A stretch of 64,000 bases of DNA, taken from NCBI GenBank assembly GCA_963969495.1, contig OZ018333.1, positions 89,147,865-89,211,864 on the forward strand. Reading direction: 5' to 3'. Below are positions 34,204 to 45,273 of this stretch, piece after piece. Numbering within the stretch: position 1 is the first letter of the stretch; the number at the start of each line of letters is the position of its first letter. A program made the translations under genes and the position numbers. The notes under the pieces were generated by a model, which worked only from the letters and a program-made list of their open reading frames with translations, searched no databases and was not told where the DNA came from. The DNA comes from Ceratothoa steindachneri (taxonomy: Eukaryota; Arthropoda; Malacostraca; Isopoda; Cymothoidae).

Positions 34204-34870
34204 CTAAGAGCACAAAGATAGGTCAAGGCAAGAAAATGAAGCGGTTCTCGGACAGTGGTGCGTAAACTCATCCACGTTTAGGACACTCATCTCAAGCTCT
34301 TCGATCAGATCGGCAAGGACTTGTCCCCTGGGATTTATGGAGTAATCTCCCCAGAGAGGATGCCTGCCGTTCAGATCTCCAAGCAAGAGATAGGGCCTCG
34401 GCAACCGTGCAACGACGCGGCGGAAGTCCCCCGCGTCGAAGTCAGCTGACGGTGGAATGTACGCAGAAATGATAGTATACCTCCTATCCAGGTGCAGCTG
34501 CACAGCCACTGCCTGAAAGGAGGTATCTAAAGAGAAAGGAAGAACGGAGACATCATGCCGGGTGTAAACCACGCATCCCCCAGCCCGGCCATCCCGCGGT
34601 GGTGGGGTCGCAAGACCCTTATACCCCGGGAGGGCAGGGAGGGGGCACGCACCTAGCATGGTCTCCTGCAAAAAAATAGCTAACGGGGAACGGGACGAGA
34701 CGAGCCTCCGCAGCTCCTCCTAGTTGGCCCGGAGTCCACGGCAATTCCATTGAAGGAATATGCCCTCCAGGCCTAGCTCGGAGACGCGGGGGCCCTCCTC
34801 GAATTGAAGACCCTCACGGGAATGGCCGTACGCTTCCCGGGGGCAGAACCCCGGGCGCTGTTGGCCGGAC
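34204..34870 (-). pseudogene. A6 ORF2 N-terminal part: APE endonuclease
   Basis: 34671-34204 (155 codons) holds QETMLGACPLPALPG, VVYTRHDVSVLPF, SAYIPPSADFDAG and GDLNGRHPLWGDYS, ending with LSLCS and a stop where sister copies read LSLCSSDAQ. One base change (TCG to TAG) therefore cuts the nickase just before its SDH motif. The start region with QWNCRGL lies upstream, near 34770-34690, where a further nonsense codon breaks NWEELRRL. Confidence 0.75.
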
Positions 34871-37191
34871 AAAGCGCTGAAGGCGCTGTCGCCTTCGAGG
34901 ACTCATTGGGGGAGGTTGGGCTCGCCATGCGAGTCTTTTCCTCCCTCCGCCTCGAAACCTTAGGCGGGCGTTGCGGCTTCGGAGGCGGGGGGCCCTCTTT
35001 TCGAGGAACCACCGTCTCCAAGCCACTCGCTCCACCTCGGGGCATGGGCGAAGGAGCCGAAGCTCCTTTGTTGCTGTCCTCCTTTCATGGGACAGCTTTA
35101 GGAACCCCGGAAGATGGCCTAGCGACCATCTTCAGGGGTGTTGCCTCCTGTGAGTCTAACGACTCGGTGGAGGCACGTGGCCGTTTCGCCTTACGGGAAA
35201 CGGTCACGCTGGGGGAAGAGGGGGGAGCCCTGGTTTTAGCCGGGGCAGGGTATGAACCCTTTTTGCCGCCAGCTTTACCAGGGGAGCGCCCGTGTTGGGT
35301 AGAGCCCGCAGAAGGGCTCCGAATGGGCGCGGAAACAACCGTGCTCGTTGGCTTGGATGGGCCAGGAGCAGAGGTTGCCTTTCTAACTATTGAGGCATAT
35401 GACGTCCCAGGCAGAGCCGGGCGCGCCAGGACCAAGTCCTTAGCCTCGCGGAATGAGAGTCGATCCTGGGCCTGAACGGCCAGGATTTCTTTCTCAAGGA
35501 GATATGCACCACATTGCTTCGAAGAAGCAGGGTGCGGCTCTCCGCAATTGACACACTTGGCCACACACGATTTGGACTTATCGTGTGCGACCTTGGAGCA
35601 ATTTACACAGACTTCGGGTGACCCCGATTTTGCACGTCTACATGATCGATTCGTATGGCCGAAGCGGTGACAGTAATAGCACCGCCGCGGCAGTGGCACG
35701 AATGCCTTCACGCGGTAGCGGTACCAACCGGCACGCACCGACTCAGGGAGCTTGTCACAGTCGAACGTGTTTTCTCATCACACGTTCGACCTTGACCGCC
35801 CCATGGTCGGCCAGCTCTAAGGTGATGTCCTCAATGGAGTAGTCAACGAGTTCCCTCGCATAAACTACTCCTTTCACAAAGTTCATGGTAGAGTGCGGCG
35901 TCACACTCACCGGGGTGCCATGAAGTGTCCGAAGAGCACTTATCTTGGCCGCCTCGGCGGGATTCGCCGCATTCGCCAGAAGGCTCCCGTCCGAGAAACG
36001 GGTTACCTTCGGCTCTCTACCAATTGCACTAGCTAATCCTCTCCTCTGATGGATCATGTTGCCCTTGGACAACATGGTGCCATCAGTGGAGCGAATAACG
36101 AGGAAACGTATGAAGCCAGCGGGCTCGAAAACGCCAGGTAACCTCTGAATGAGGGGCCCCGATGTCATCGAGGCTCCGCCCTGTGCACTCTTGGTATTAG
36201 TCTTCTTTGTCAGGGGCTCCGCAACCGGGGGGGCAGAGGGGGCGGATGTGCCGATCTTGGCTTGGTCGCTTGCCAGAGTGGCAGCAGACCCATCCGTCCC
36301 CGCAGCCCCCGCGGATGGAGAGGAGCCCCGAGTCTTTTTTGTCTTTTTAGTCTTTTTCTTTTTCTTTTTCGGAGAGGAGGGCGGGGAATGAACCCGCTTT
36401 TCACCTCCGCCGGCAGAAGTCCCCAGGCCAGATGGACCAGCCTCAGCCAGGTCCCTCTCCGAAATGGAGAAGGTCCTGGTTGTCGTAGGGGCACCTGTCG
36501 GAGGAGATCCCTCCCCTCCTTTTACTGCCTCGGAGCCCTCAGCCATTTGAGGAGGACCTTGCATAGGGGCGGATTCGGGTTCGGTGCTTGGCGCCGAGCC
36601 CGAATTCCCCCCCATGGAAGGCCCTACCCTCTGAGGCTGGGTCTCCTCAAGGACCATGTCTATCACAGGAGGGGCCTCCAGTTGGCCATCCCCTCCCAGG
36701 ACATCGCAGGTCCCCTTGGCAGTATTGTCACTAGTCAGGTGGTGTGGGGAGGCACAGGCCTTGACCCCAGCAAGGTTTAAAATTCTTGCCAGCAGGTCTT
36801 TTGAGGGAAGCGACCGAAGGGGCCTGGCTTCCCTCTCCCCCCTAAGGGGGTTTGCCCTACCGAGCCGCTTGCACGAGGGGCGGTTGGCAATGGGCTGCCT
36901 GCTGGCTTTCTTGGCAGTCCCCTTAGAAAGCAAAGGAGGGACTGCCGCTGGAGATAGGGAGGTGCCCGAAAGCACCTCCAGAGAAGGGGGTGAGGGGGAG
37001 TCCCCTACACCCGTAGGCGTAGGAGAGGAGTAAGCCTCCTCTCCGGTTAAAGAATTATGGAGGGTCCCTTGCGCAAGCACAAGGGGGGGGACCTCCATTT
37101 TCTCGGTGGAGCTGCCCGAGGGCGGCTCCGTTGATTTTCTTGGGGAAGTTGGGGGTTGGGTTTTTTGGTGTTTTTTTTCATTCATGGGCAT
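34773..37191 (-). pseudogene. A6 ORF1, gag-like protein with three zinc knuckles
   Basis: It starts at ATG 37191 (MPMNEKKHQ). 37191-35755 (478 codons): Pro/Ser-rich N-terminus, a Lys-rich tract (KKKKKKTKKTKKTRGS), then an RRM-like segment (RFLVIRSTDGTML to ELADHGAVKVERVMRK). A 38-bp deletion near 35769 shifts the frame to 35738-35085, which has the three knuckles (CYYC..HTNRSC, CVNC..HDKSKSC, CVNC..HPASSKQC). A basic Arg/Pro-rich tail continues to 34773 in a third frame and overlaps the start of ORF2. Its family role is RNA binding and RNP assembly. Confidence 0.8.
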
Positions 37192-37719
37192 GGTGACCCT
37201 CTTTTTATTACGGGACGCAATAGCTCATCACCTCTCGCAGTTGCCCGCACTGCAAGAGGTGCTTACAAGCCCGGCAGAGCCAGGCGCCGCCATTCGGGAC
37301 CACCCCTCCCGCCTGGTGGCCTGGCAGTCCTTCGGCATGGCGGCTCCACCTTGAACACGGCGTAAAAAATATAGGTTGTGAAGAGGAGAGGAAAAGGGAT
37401 GTGAGGAAGGTATGGGTGGGGATGAAGCAGGTTGTTAAAAAAACCCCATCCCGAACCGGAGCTCAGGGGTTAGGGAACAATGTCCCCTCCCCCCTCAGCC
37501 CCCATCCGGGGTGGTTGGCTTGAGAAGAAGGTCAGCATTCTACCCTGTGAAATTAGAGGCTGACCAGAGAAAGTTGTGGGAGAGGTTGTATGAAAAGCGA
37601 CGAGGTAGGGGAGAAATCGGGCTATCTGAAGGAAGGAAGAGAGGCTAAGCTGGGGCCGGACGGAGCGCTGGATCCCGTCAGCACGGCGGCCAGGATGGCA
37701 AATCAGCGCGCCCCTTACG
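37192..37719 (-). promoter_or_regulatory. A6 5' UTR with presumed internal promoter
   Basis: Non-coding leader shared by A2, A4, A7 and A10. On the element strand it begins CCGTAAGGGGCGCG and is conserved at its first 40 bases, including TTTGCCATCCTGGCC. Non-LTR elements usually carry a promoter in this region; I see no decisive core element, so this is inference. Confidence 0.45.
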
Positions 37720-37735
37720 GGGGTCTTCCCGTTAA
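37720..37735. repeat. Target-site duplication of A6, right copy
   Basis: GGGGTCTTCCCGTTAA, identical to 30741-30756. Confidence 0.95.
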
Positions 37736-37837
37736 GTGAAGACACGTATGCCCGCCAAGAAGAGAGGCGGGCGTGCTTCGAAATATACCGGAACCTAGCC
37801 CTAGCCCGACGAAATTCAGCGACAGTGAAATCGTTCG
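37736..37837 (-). mobile_element. A5, 5' stub
   Basis: Continues the A5 RT leader without loss from 30756 (peptide FTVAEFRRARARFRYISKH region) and stops at TCGTTCG, after which element D resumes. This is the 5' truncation point of A5. Confidence 0.85.
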
Positions 37838-38896
37838 TGCTAGGAAACAAGTAAGGGCAATTCGGCGATAGTGGGTCGGAAGTGTCCCTTCCTTTCCTGG
37901 TTTACAAAGGGGAAGTACGATTGCTTCCCTCCAATTGGAAGGGAAACAGCCCCTAATCCAGATATAGTTAAATATATCGAGAAGAGGTCAAATGAGTTTT
38001 GAATGCATATTCCTGATCATATCATAAGAGATACCATCAGGACCATGTGCGGTGGATCCACATCTTTTAAGAGCACTTCGAAGTTCATGAATGGAAAGGA
38101 GCTTATTGTATGGTTTATTATCCATAAAGGGATTCATGAAGTTCAAGGAGCACTGCTCTTGTATTTTCCTGACATGTTGAAATTCTAAGGAATAATTGTT
38201 AGGGCTGGAAATGTCAGCAAATGTCTTTTCCAGGACATTTGAAATTCTGGCCAAGTCTCTCAAAAGCTCGCCTGCTTCAACTATAATGGGAGCAGAGAAC
38301 CCACTTGCACTGCCCATGAGCTTTTTCACTCATTTCCAGACTTTGTCTGGTGGAGTTTGGTGGTTCATAGAGTTGATGTACCATTTAATAGAAATTTGGT
38401 AGGCCTGGCGGAGGGTACGCTGTCGTACTGCTCTGGCTCGGCTACGAGCATACTTATTAATGGCAGTAGGGTTTCGATGGTAGCAACGACAAGCTCGCTT
38501 ACACTCTGTCACCACTTTGCTGCATTACTCAGACCAAAAAGGAAGATTGGTCTTGTGGGAAGCAGCTTTGGAGAGGGGCATGGAAGAATTTGCCACCTGG
38601 TTGACAAGATCATGGAAGTTCTCCAGGACCATGTCAATGTCGCCCTGAGGGAATTGTCCAGAATGGTGAGAAAGGTATTTAAACTTTGACCAATTAGTTT
38701 TCCTGGTGTTCCACCTATTGCCTAGTGGGGAAGGAGGGCCACCCAGGCATGAGGTCGGAACAACTGGGAAGTGATCGCTTCCTCTCAGATCAGGATCCAC
38801 TGACCAGCTATAATCTGCTGTACAGTCTGAGGAACAAAGTGACAAATCTACACGGGTAGAGCTGTTGGTCTGTATGACAAAAGCCACGCTGAACGG
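37838..38896 (-). mobile_element. Element D, 5' part (endonuclease end and RT start)
   Basis: Minus strand: 38995-38525 carries the endonuclease end (VDLSLCSSDCTADYSW and DLRGSDHFPVV). 38515-38330 is the basic leader (KYARSRARAVRQRTLRQA). 38329-37988 is the RT start (ELRSALKRCGSTAHGPDGI). 37960-37845 reads WREAIVLPLCKPGKEG and then TLPTHYRRIALTCF, directly continued at 27968. The upstream endonuclease and ORF1 are absent; at about 38896 the sequence switches to A7. The active SDH motif is present, but frames are broken. Confidence 0.8.
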
Positions 38897-39781
38897 TTGC
38901 ACGAGCGATTCGTATGGCCGAAGTGGTAGCAGTAATAACATCTCCGCGGCAGTGGCACTAATGCTTTCATGCGGCAGTGATACAAACCGGCACACACCAA
39001 CTCAGGAAGCTTGAATCCTTCGAACGTGAGGAAGAACGTAGGAGTGGGTCACGAAGAGCGTAGGGGTGGGTATCAAAACCCCTCCCTGTTTTCTTGTCAC
39101 ATGTTCGACCTTGCCCGCTCCAGGATGATGTTATCTATGGAGTAGTTCACGAGTTCCTTCGCATAAATTACTCCTTTCACGAAGTTCATAATATAGTGGG
39201 GTGTCACACTCATCAGCGTGTCATGGAGTGTCTGAAGGGGACTAATCATGGCCGCCTTGGAGGGATTCAACGCTTTCGCATGAAGGCTCCTGACCGAGAA
39301 ACGGGACTCCTTTGGCTCTCTACCAATCACACTAGATTAAGCTCTCGTGTGATGGATCATGTTGCTCATAGAAAACATGCTGCTATCAGTGGAATGAATA
39401 ACGAGGAAGCGTTTGAAGCCACCGGGCATGAAAATGACAGGCAACGTCTGGATGAGGGGACTCGACGTAATAGAGGCTCCGCTCTGCTTACTTATGGTTT
39501 TAGTTTGGCACTCCCCAGCCGGGTGAGCCCCGGAGCCGGACATGCAGATCTAGGCTTGGTGGCATACCGAAAAGGCAGCAGCCCCGTCCATCCCCGTGGC
39601 TCCCGCAGAGGGAGAGAAGCACTAAGTCTTTGTCCTTTTTCTATTTCTTTGCCTTTTATGAGAGTAGGGCGAGGAATAAACCTGCTTTCCCCCTCTGCCA
39701 GATCCTTCACTAAAATGGAGAAGGTCTTGGATGTCACAAGGGCACCAGCCAGGGGAGGAGATCCTTCCTCTCATTGTAAGG
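38897..39781 (-). mobile_element. A7, left part: diverged family A ORF1
   Basis: Begins within the first zinc knuckle region (FGHTNRSC-like, about 38900-38950) and runs through the RRM-like and N-terminal ORF1 (39330-39097; 39543-39337; 39737-39492). Many frame changes. It is interrupted at 39782 by a hAT-like insertion and resumes at about 40452. Confidence 0.7.
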
Positions 39782-39864
39782 CAGGGGCGGACAACCTTTT
39801 AAGAGTGAAGGCCAGATGAAACTTTTAGGAGCACGCTGCGGGCCGGAGTGACAAACGAAATCCC

Positions 39865-39941
<77 letters not shown>

Positions 39942-40451
39942 TAGAATAGATTATACAAGAATTTTATTGAAAAACATACAAATCAGTGAGACGGCTGGTT
40001 ATGCTTGCTATGAAGAAGTGTTTCAATGTCCGGCTCAATGAATGAGGTAGACAACAGAAGAATATCATTGAGGTAGCGGTCCGAGAGTTGGGAGCGAAGG
40101 TGAGACTTCGTGTACTTCATTTTGAAGAAGAACAATAGCCAACTGAGCCTCGCACAAGCGCAGCTTGACCTCGAAGGCGGTGATATGCGCGTGCATGTCT
40201 GTCACTAGAATGTCTTTGCCTTGAACCCATATCTCAGTAAAGATTCATAGCAGCGAAAAAAGTCATAAGCATTTTTTGTTTAGAATTGCCTCCTCTACAA
40301 CTTTGGTCTCTATGCTTTCGATCTGTGAGCGAAAGCTCACAGATCTACTTAGACGGATGCCGTTTGGCAGATTATTTTTTTTTGCTGGGATTTCGCGGGG
40401 CGGATTGCAATATTAAAGCCCAGCAAGGTGGCGGGCCAGACGCTAGGCCTT
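39782..40451 (-). mobile_element. hAT-type DNA transposon remnant inserted in A7
   Basis: Starts at 39782 with CAGGGGCGGACAACC, typical of a hAT terminus, followed by GGGCCGG-containing subterminal sequence. A (TA)n tract (39869-39940) lies inside. On the minus strand 40245-39983 encodes a transposase tail: WVQGKDILVTDMHAHI, then, after a frameshift, KYTKSHLRSQLSDRYLNDIL and SFIEPDIETLLHSKH before TGA at 39983-39985. This resembles the C-terminal dimerisation region of Charlie-like hAT transposases. I could not find the second terminal repeat or an 8-bp duplication, so the right boundary is approximate. Confidence 0.6.
39869..39940. repeat. (TA)n microsatellite inside the hAT remnant
   Basis: About 36 TA units. 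Confidence 0.95.
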
Positions 40452-41645
40452 CGCAGGCCTCTGGGGCCAGAGCCGTCTGAAGAGGACCTTGCACAGGGGC
40501 GGAGTCGAGTTCAGTGCTTAGCACCAAGCTCAAGTTGGACCCCATGGAAGATCCTATCATTTGGGGCTGGATCACCTTAGGGACCAAGTCCATCTCACGG
40601 GGGCCTCCATGTGGCCATCCCCACCCACCCCCAAGATATCCTGGATCCCCCTCGAGGTACCTTTTGTCTCTTTGTAGGCCGGCGAACCGGCATCCGTCGG
40701 GGAATAGAGGGGGTCACATATAGTGACCTCCCCTGTAGACACTTAACACACAAGTGCAGGACGTTAGGGGGCACAGACGGAGAGGCCCTGACATTCATTG
40801 CCCACCTAAGGGGGTTGGCTCTATCGAGCTGAGCGGTCAATTTTGGACTGCCTGTTGCATTTTTGGTGGTCCCCTGTGCTGGAAAGAGGGAGGTGCCGGG
40901 CGACTCCAGAGAACAGGATTAGTGGGGAGTTCCCTACACCTGCAGGCCTAGGAGAGGAGTTAGCCGCCTCTGCGCTACAAGAAATTTGGAGGTTTCCTTG
41001 GGAGAGCACAGTGGAGGGGGAGGGGGGTAACCTCTATTTTCTCAGTGGAGCTGCTTCAAGGCGATGGCAGAGAGGAAGGTAAAGGGAGAGTATTTTTTTT
41101 ATTTAGAAACTCATCATGGTGACCCAATGTATTTCACAGGATGCATACGCTAATCACCCCAAGCAGTAGCCTGCTCTGTGAGGGGTGAATACGTATCCGG
41201 CCAAACCAACTGCTGCAATTTGAGGCCACTCTTCTCGCCTAGTGGCCTGGAAGCTCATCAGGATAGTGGCTCTACCTTAGGCTTGGTGTAAAATCTATAG
41301 ACATTGAAATGAGAAAGAAAGAGCATGTGAGAAGTGAGGGTGGGGATCAAGTAGGTTGTTAAAAACTCACAACCCCAAACCTGAGCTCAGGGGTGAGGGA
41401 ACGTTGACCCCTCTTCCCCTTCAGCTCCAACCTGGGATAGTTGGGTGAGATGAAGCTGATTGGCATTTACCCTATGAAATTAGAGGCCGACCAGAGAAAG
41501 TTGTGGGAGAAGTTGTAGGGGAAGTGATGAAGCAGGGTAAGAACACAGGCGGTCAGAAAGGAGAAGAGGCTAAGCTGAGGCCAGACGGGGCCCTGAGTCC
41601 CGTCAAAAATGGTGGCCAGGAGAGCAGAATGCCGTGCCCCTTACA
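40452..41645 (-). mobile_element. A7, right part: ORF1 N-terminus and 5' UTR
   Basis: Continues ORF1 (40593-40372 with DLVPKVIQPQ, and so on) to the start region near 41090 and the 5' UTR, ending near 41645 with the family 5' end (GCCGTGCCCCTTAC on the plus strand). It has a true 5' end but is heavily diverged and contains no long open frame. Confidence 0.65.
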
Positions 41646-41971
41646 GAGCTTGCTAGACCAGTTGGATGTCCCAGGTCTTGCTGTCAGAGAATTTCTCCAA
41701 TAATGGTGAATGTGATATTTGACCTTCCTGAGTTGAAGGCAGGATTACCAGTGCCTTCAAGGACCTACGAACGGAGATAGTGATGAAGGTCTGTGGTGAG
41801 TTTCTAAGTTGCCTGGAGGCTGTCATTGAGGCCACAGGCAGGTTCATTAGGTAAGATCGACAGAATATGTCATGAAGACAAACTGACCAAATTTGATGAA
41901 TAAATCTCAAAATATAAAAATATGTTTTCCTGATACAGTCATCATGGGAATGCATATATACCCTGTAGTCA
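41646..41971. other. Stretch without a recognised gene
   Basis: The minus strand is open for 100 codons (41955-41653), with no domain that I recognise. It flanks the LTR element on its left. Confidence 0.35.
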
Positions 41972-41975
41972 ATGT
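41972..41975. repeat. Target-site duplication of the LTR element, left copy
   Basis: ATGT, identical to 51458-51461. A 4-bp duplication is usual for Gypsy-like integrases. Confidence 0.8.
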
Positions 41976-43047
<1,072 letters not shown>

Positions 43048-43053
43048 TATTTT

Positions 43054-43071
43054 TGGCGCCCAAATAGGGAC
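43054..43071 (+). promoter_or_regulatory. Primer binding site, tRNA-Lys type
   Basis: TGGCGCCCAAATAGGGAC, seven bases after LTR1. It differs at two positions from the site complementary to the 3' end of tRNA-Lys used by many retroelements. It would prime minus-strand DNA synthesis. Confidence 0.8.
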
Positions 43072-43124
43072 TGCCGGGTGGTTTGAGGAAGGAGAGGAGT
43101 GAGAGCCTGTGTCTTTTGTCCCTA

Positions 43125-43732
43125 ATGGAGGAGGAACAGATTGGGACCATGGAGTTGGAGATGAGAAGACTAAATGAGTTAGTGCGGCAGAAAGACAGAG
43201 AAAATGCGCATTTGAGAGAAGAGAATGATAGTTTGAAAAGGAAAATGAGGGAGATGGAAGTGAGAATGGAAGAGAGGATTAAAGACAGTGAGGTGCGAAT
43301 GGAGGAAAGATTGATGCGAATGCTGAATGAGAAAATGGGAGAATCGGGTGTAATTGGTGGGGGTGTGGCCTCGACTCCACTTGGAATGGACATGACTGAT
43401 AAAAAGGGATTGACAGGCATAAAGGAACCCCCGCAAATGACTAGGCACCGAAAAAAGAAGACCCCAAAGACTAGATGCCCAGACCGACAGGAAAGGACCC
43501 GATTGGCTAGTATTGACTCCATGTATTTCAGCTCGAATGAAGGCATGAGTGAAAGTGGGAGAGAAGTGAGTGATAGTGAAAGTGATGCTGAGGTTCATCG
43601 GAGTATACTGATCAGAGAAGTGCCAAAGTTAAGTAAGTTTAGAGTGGATGGAGCAAAAGATATGAAAGTGTTTTTGAAAGAGTATGAAAATTATTGTAAG
43701 GAAAAATTTGGAGAGAATAATAGGTTTTGGGT
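43125..43732 (+). pseudogene. gag: gag, N-terminal part, cut by LTR2
   Basis: The first ATG after the leader (43125) opens a frame beginning MEEEQIGTMELEMRRLNELV. A heptad-rich coiled coil spans roughly residues 1-75 (ELVRQKDRENAHLREENDSL ... RMEERLMRML), followed by a Pro/Lys/Arg-rich stretch, an acidic segment (SGREVSDSESDAE) and the start of a capsid-like region (KVFLKEYENYCKEKFGE). The frame runs into LTR2 at 43733. The same ATG context recurs at 44808 behind LTR2. The capsid core between here and the zinc knuckles is missing. Confidence 0.75.
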
Positions 43733-44730
43733 TGTAGTAGTTTGGTTGTCCGCCTCCCCTCCCCTATGTCTAATCTCTTTCTTCTTTTGCAGAATGTGTG
43801 TGGGTGTGGATCGTGTGATCACCGTCTTTACTTTGTGTGGGGGGGACTCGATGGATCTCTATTGTGCTCCCCCATTCATCTCCTGTTTTCTTTTTAGGCG
43901 GATTCTTTCAGCATATATTTTTCTTTAGAAAGTATAGGTAAAAGTTTGGAAGTAAAGTTTGTGACTGAGGAAGGAAGAGCCGCCTAGACGGAAGATAGGT
44001 GAGTGAAGATTGTGTGAGAGTGGATATGGTTGAATGAGTTAGGAGTAAAGATGTTTGAGTGTGGCAGTGAATAGGTGACTGAATGTGCCTTCTCTTTTCC
44101 AGTTCCGTGGTACCGATTGTCGCTGACATCTGGCTTTCAGAGACGGCTGAAGCCAATCCTGACCCTCGCAAGTGCGCCTACCTTTTGGGGCAATTTTCTA
44201 AGGTGTAGACCTTGGCCAGCACCTTCCAGTCTCCAGGGAGTGGTTGAAGCAGCGTCCAACCGACTGTGACCCAGCAGTTGGGACCAACAAGCGTCCCAGC
44301 TACCCAGAATCCTCGGCTTTGCCGAGTCCTGGACCCCTCAGAATCCCGCAGAAAGTGATCACCTCCCACTTTCTCCAATACGTCTCACTCGATTAGATAG
44401 TTAAGGGTGCACCCATCTTTCGCGATATCTTGGTTTATTTATTCGTTTGCGTGGCCAAGATCTTATGTAAGGCCTTTTGTAAATATATACGTGTGGTGGT
44501 TGGCCAGAGTATTGTAAGGCCAACTGTATATATATATATATGTGTAATGTATTTTGGTTTAGGTTGAGGGTTATATAATATTTGGGGTTGATTATTTTGC
44601 TAGAATTACGGTTTCTAAATTAAATTTAGAAAATACTCTCTCTTCTCAATACCCTCTTCTTGAACCACCGAGTGGACCTTGTCAGGGCGGCGGGAACTTT
44701 TGGCTGGGGACTCGCGATCCCGCCGCTACA
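43733..44730 (+). repeat. Internal LTR (LTR2) of a related subfamily
   Basis: Begins TGTAGTAG and ends CTACA like LTR1 and LTR3. The first 430 bases or so are nearly identical to them. From about 44160 the sequence diverges completely for about 300 bp, then becomes similar again toward the end. It is therefore an LTR of another subfamily, not a duplicate of LTR1. Its own primer site and leader follow, so it is the 5' end of a second element. Confidence 0.85.
43999..44102 (+). other. Candidate 104-bp intron in LTR2
   Basis: The donor AG/GTGAGTG at 43999 and the acceptor CTTCTCTTTTCCAG ending at 44102 would define a 104-bp intron. The identical arrangement is at 50686-50789 in LTR3. Confidence 0.45.
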
Positions 44731-44736
44731 TATTTT

Positions 44737-44754
44737 TGCCGCCCGAATAGGGAC
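44737..44754 (+). promoter_or_regulatory. Second primer binding site
   Basis: TGCCGCCCGAATAGGGAC, six bases after LTR2, again tRNA-Lys-like. Confidence 0.75.
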
Positions 44755-44807
44755 TGCCCGGTGGTTTGAGGAAGGAGAGGAGTGAGAGCCTGTGTCTTTT
44801 GTCCCTA

Positions 44808-45273
44808 ATGGAAGAGGAACAGATTGGGACCATGGAGTTGGAGATGAGACAGGAATGACAGTAGATCTAGAGTAAATGAGCCTAGGTGTCTGAGGTGCAA
44901 GAAAGTTGGGCATATGAGGGTTGACTGTCGCTGGTCACAAGGAAGTTGCTTTGGCTGTGGACAAATGGGGCACATGATAAAAGATTGTAGTCGTGCGAGG
45001 GAAAGAGCGTGTTATGGATGTGGAAGAATGGGCCACTTGGTACGAGATTGCAGGGAAGGTGGTCGAGTAAATATGAGTGGACCTGGAGTGTGTGGTAATT
45101 GTGGGCAGATAGGGCATTATGCCAGGATGTGTGCCAGTCCAAGAGCTACCTGTGGTAAATGCGGAATGGTAGGTCATGCAACAAGGTTGTGTAGGACCGG
45201 AGAAAGATGCATGAATGAAAGAATGGATGGGAATGATGCAAGTAATCAAGAGGATACGACTCAGGGAAACTAA
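44808..45273 (+). pseudogene. gag: gag start of second element fused to gag C-terminus with five CCHC knuckles
   Basis: The ATG at 44808 repeats the gag start for about 14 codons, then meets a junction near 44850 and a stop (TGA). The remaining gag frame (44851-45273, out of frame with that start) carries five knuckles of the form C-x2-C-x4-H-x4-C: CLRCKKVGHMRVDC, CFGCGQMGHMIKDC, CYGCGRMGHLVRDC, CGNCGQIGHYARMC and CGKCGMVGHATRLC. One or two is usual in Gypsy Gag proteins. They would bind genomic RNA. The frame ends at TAA 45271, directly after the slippery heptamer. Confidence 0.8.
45264..45270 (+). promoter_or_regulatory. -1 ribosomal frameshift site GGGAAAC (gag to pol)
   Basis: In the gag frame the sequence reads G GGA AAC followed at once by TAA, the canonical X XXY YYZ form. 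Slipping back one base enters the pol frame, which is open from here through 45309 to the protease. The same heptamer is used by some retroviruses. I did not establish the stimulatory structure expected a few bases downstream. Confidence 0.75.

Larger units (their letters stand above)
30757..37719 (-). mobile_element. A6: full-length family A non-LTR retrotransposon, youngest copy
   Basis: The most complete copy (6963 bp). Element strand order: 5' UTR (37719-37192), ORF1 (37191-34773), ORF2 (about 34870-31047; endonuclease, RT, RNase H), A/C-rich 3' UTR, hairpin (30811-30783) and poly-A (T run 30757-30770). A perfect 16-bp duplication borders it, and it interrupts A5. The layout (CCHC ORF1, APE nickase, RT, RNase H) fits the I/Jockey group. 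It is still dead: a 38-bp deletion in ORF1 near 35769, nonsense codons near 34204 and at 32773, and a 2-bp deletion near 32507. Confidence 0.9.

Noticed and set aside
30000..34300. Many long plus-strand open frames across family A elements
   Set aside because: They are Arg/Pro/Gly-rich shadows of the minus-strand RT, endonuclease and ORF1 genes and contain no motifs of their own.
41646..41971. A 100-codon minus-strand frame left of the LTR
   Set aside because: No motif, no splice or start context, and no similarity to the adjoining elements that I can name; left as unassigned.
43083..43928. A 281-codon frame continuing from gag into LTR2
   Set aside because: It opens at a non-ATG codon and its last 65 codons are LTR sequence; the gag part really starts at 43125 and is cut at 43733.
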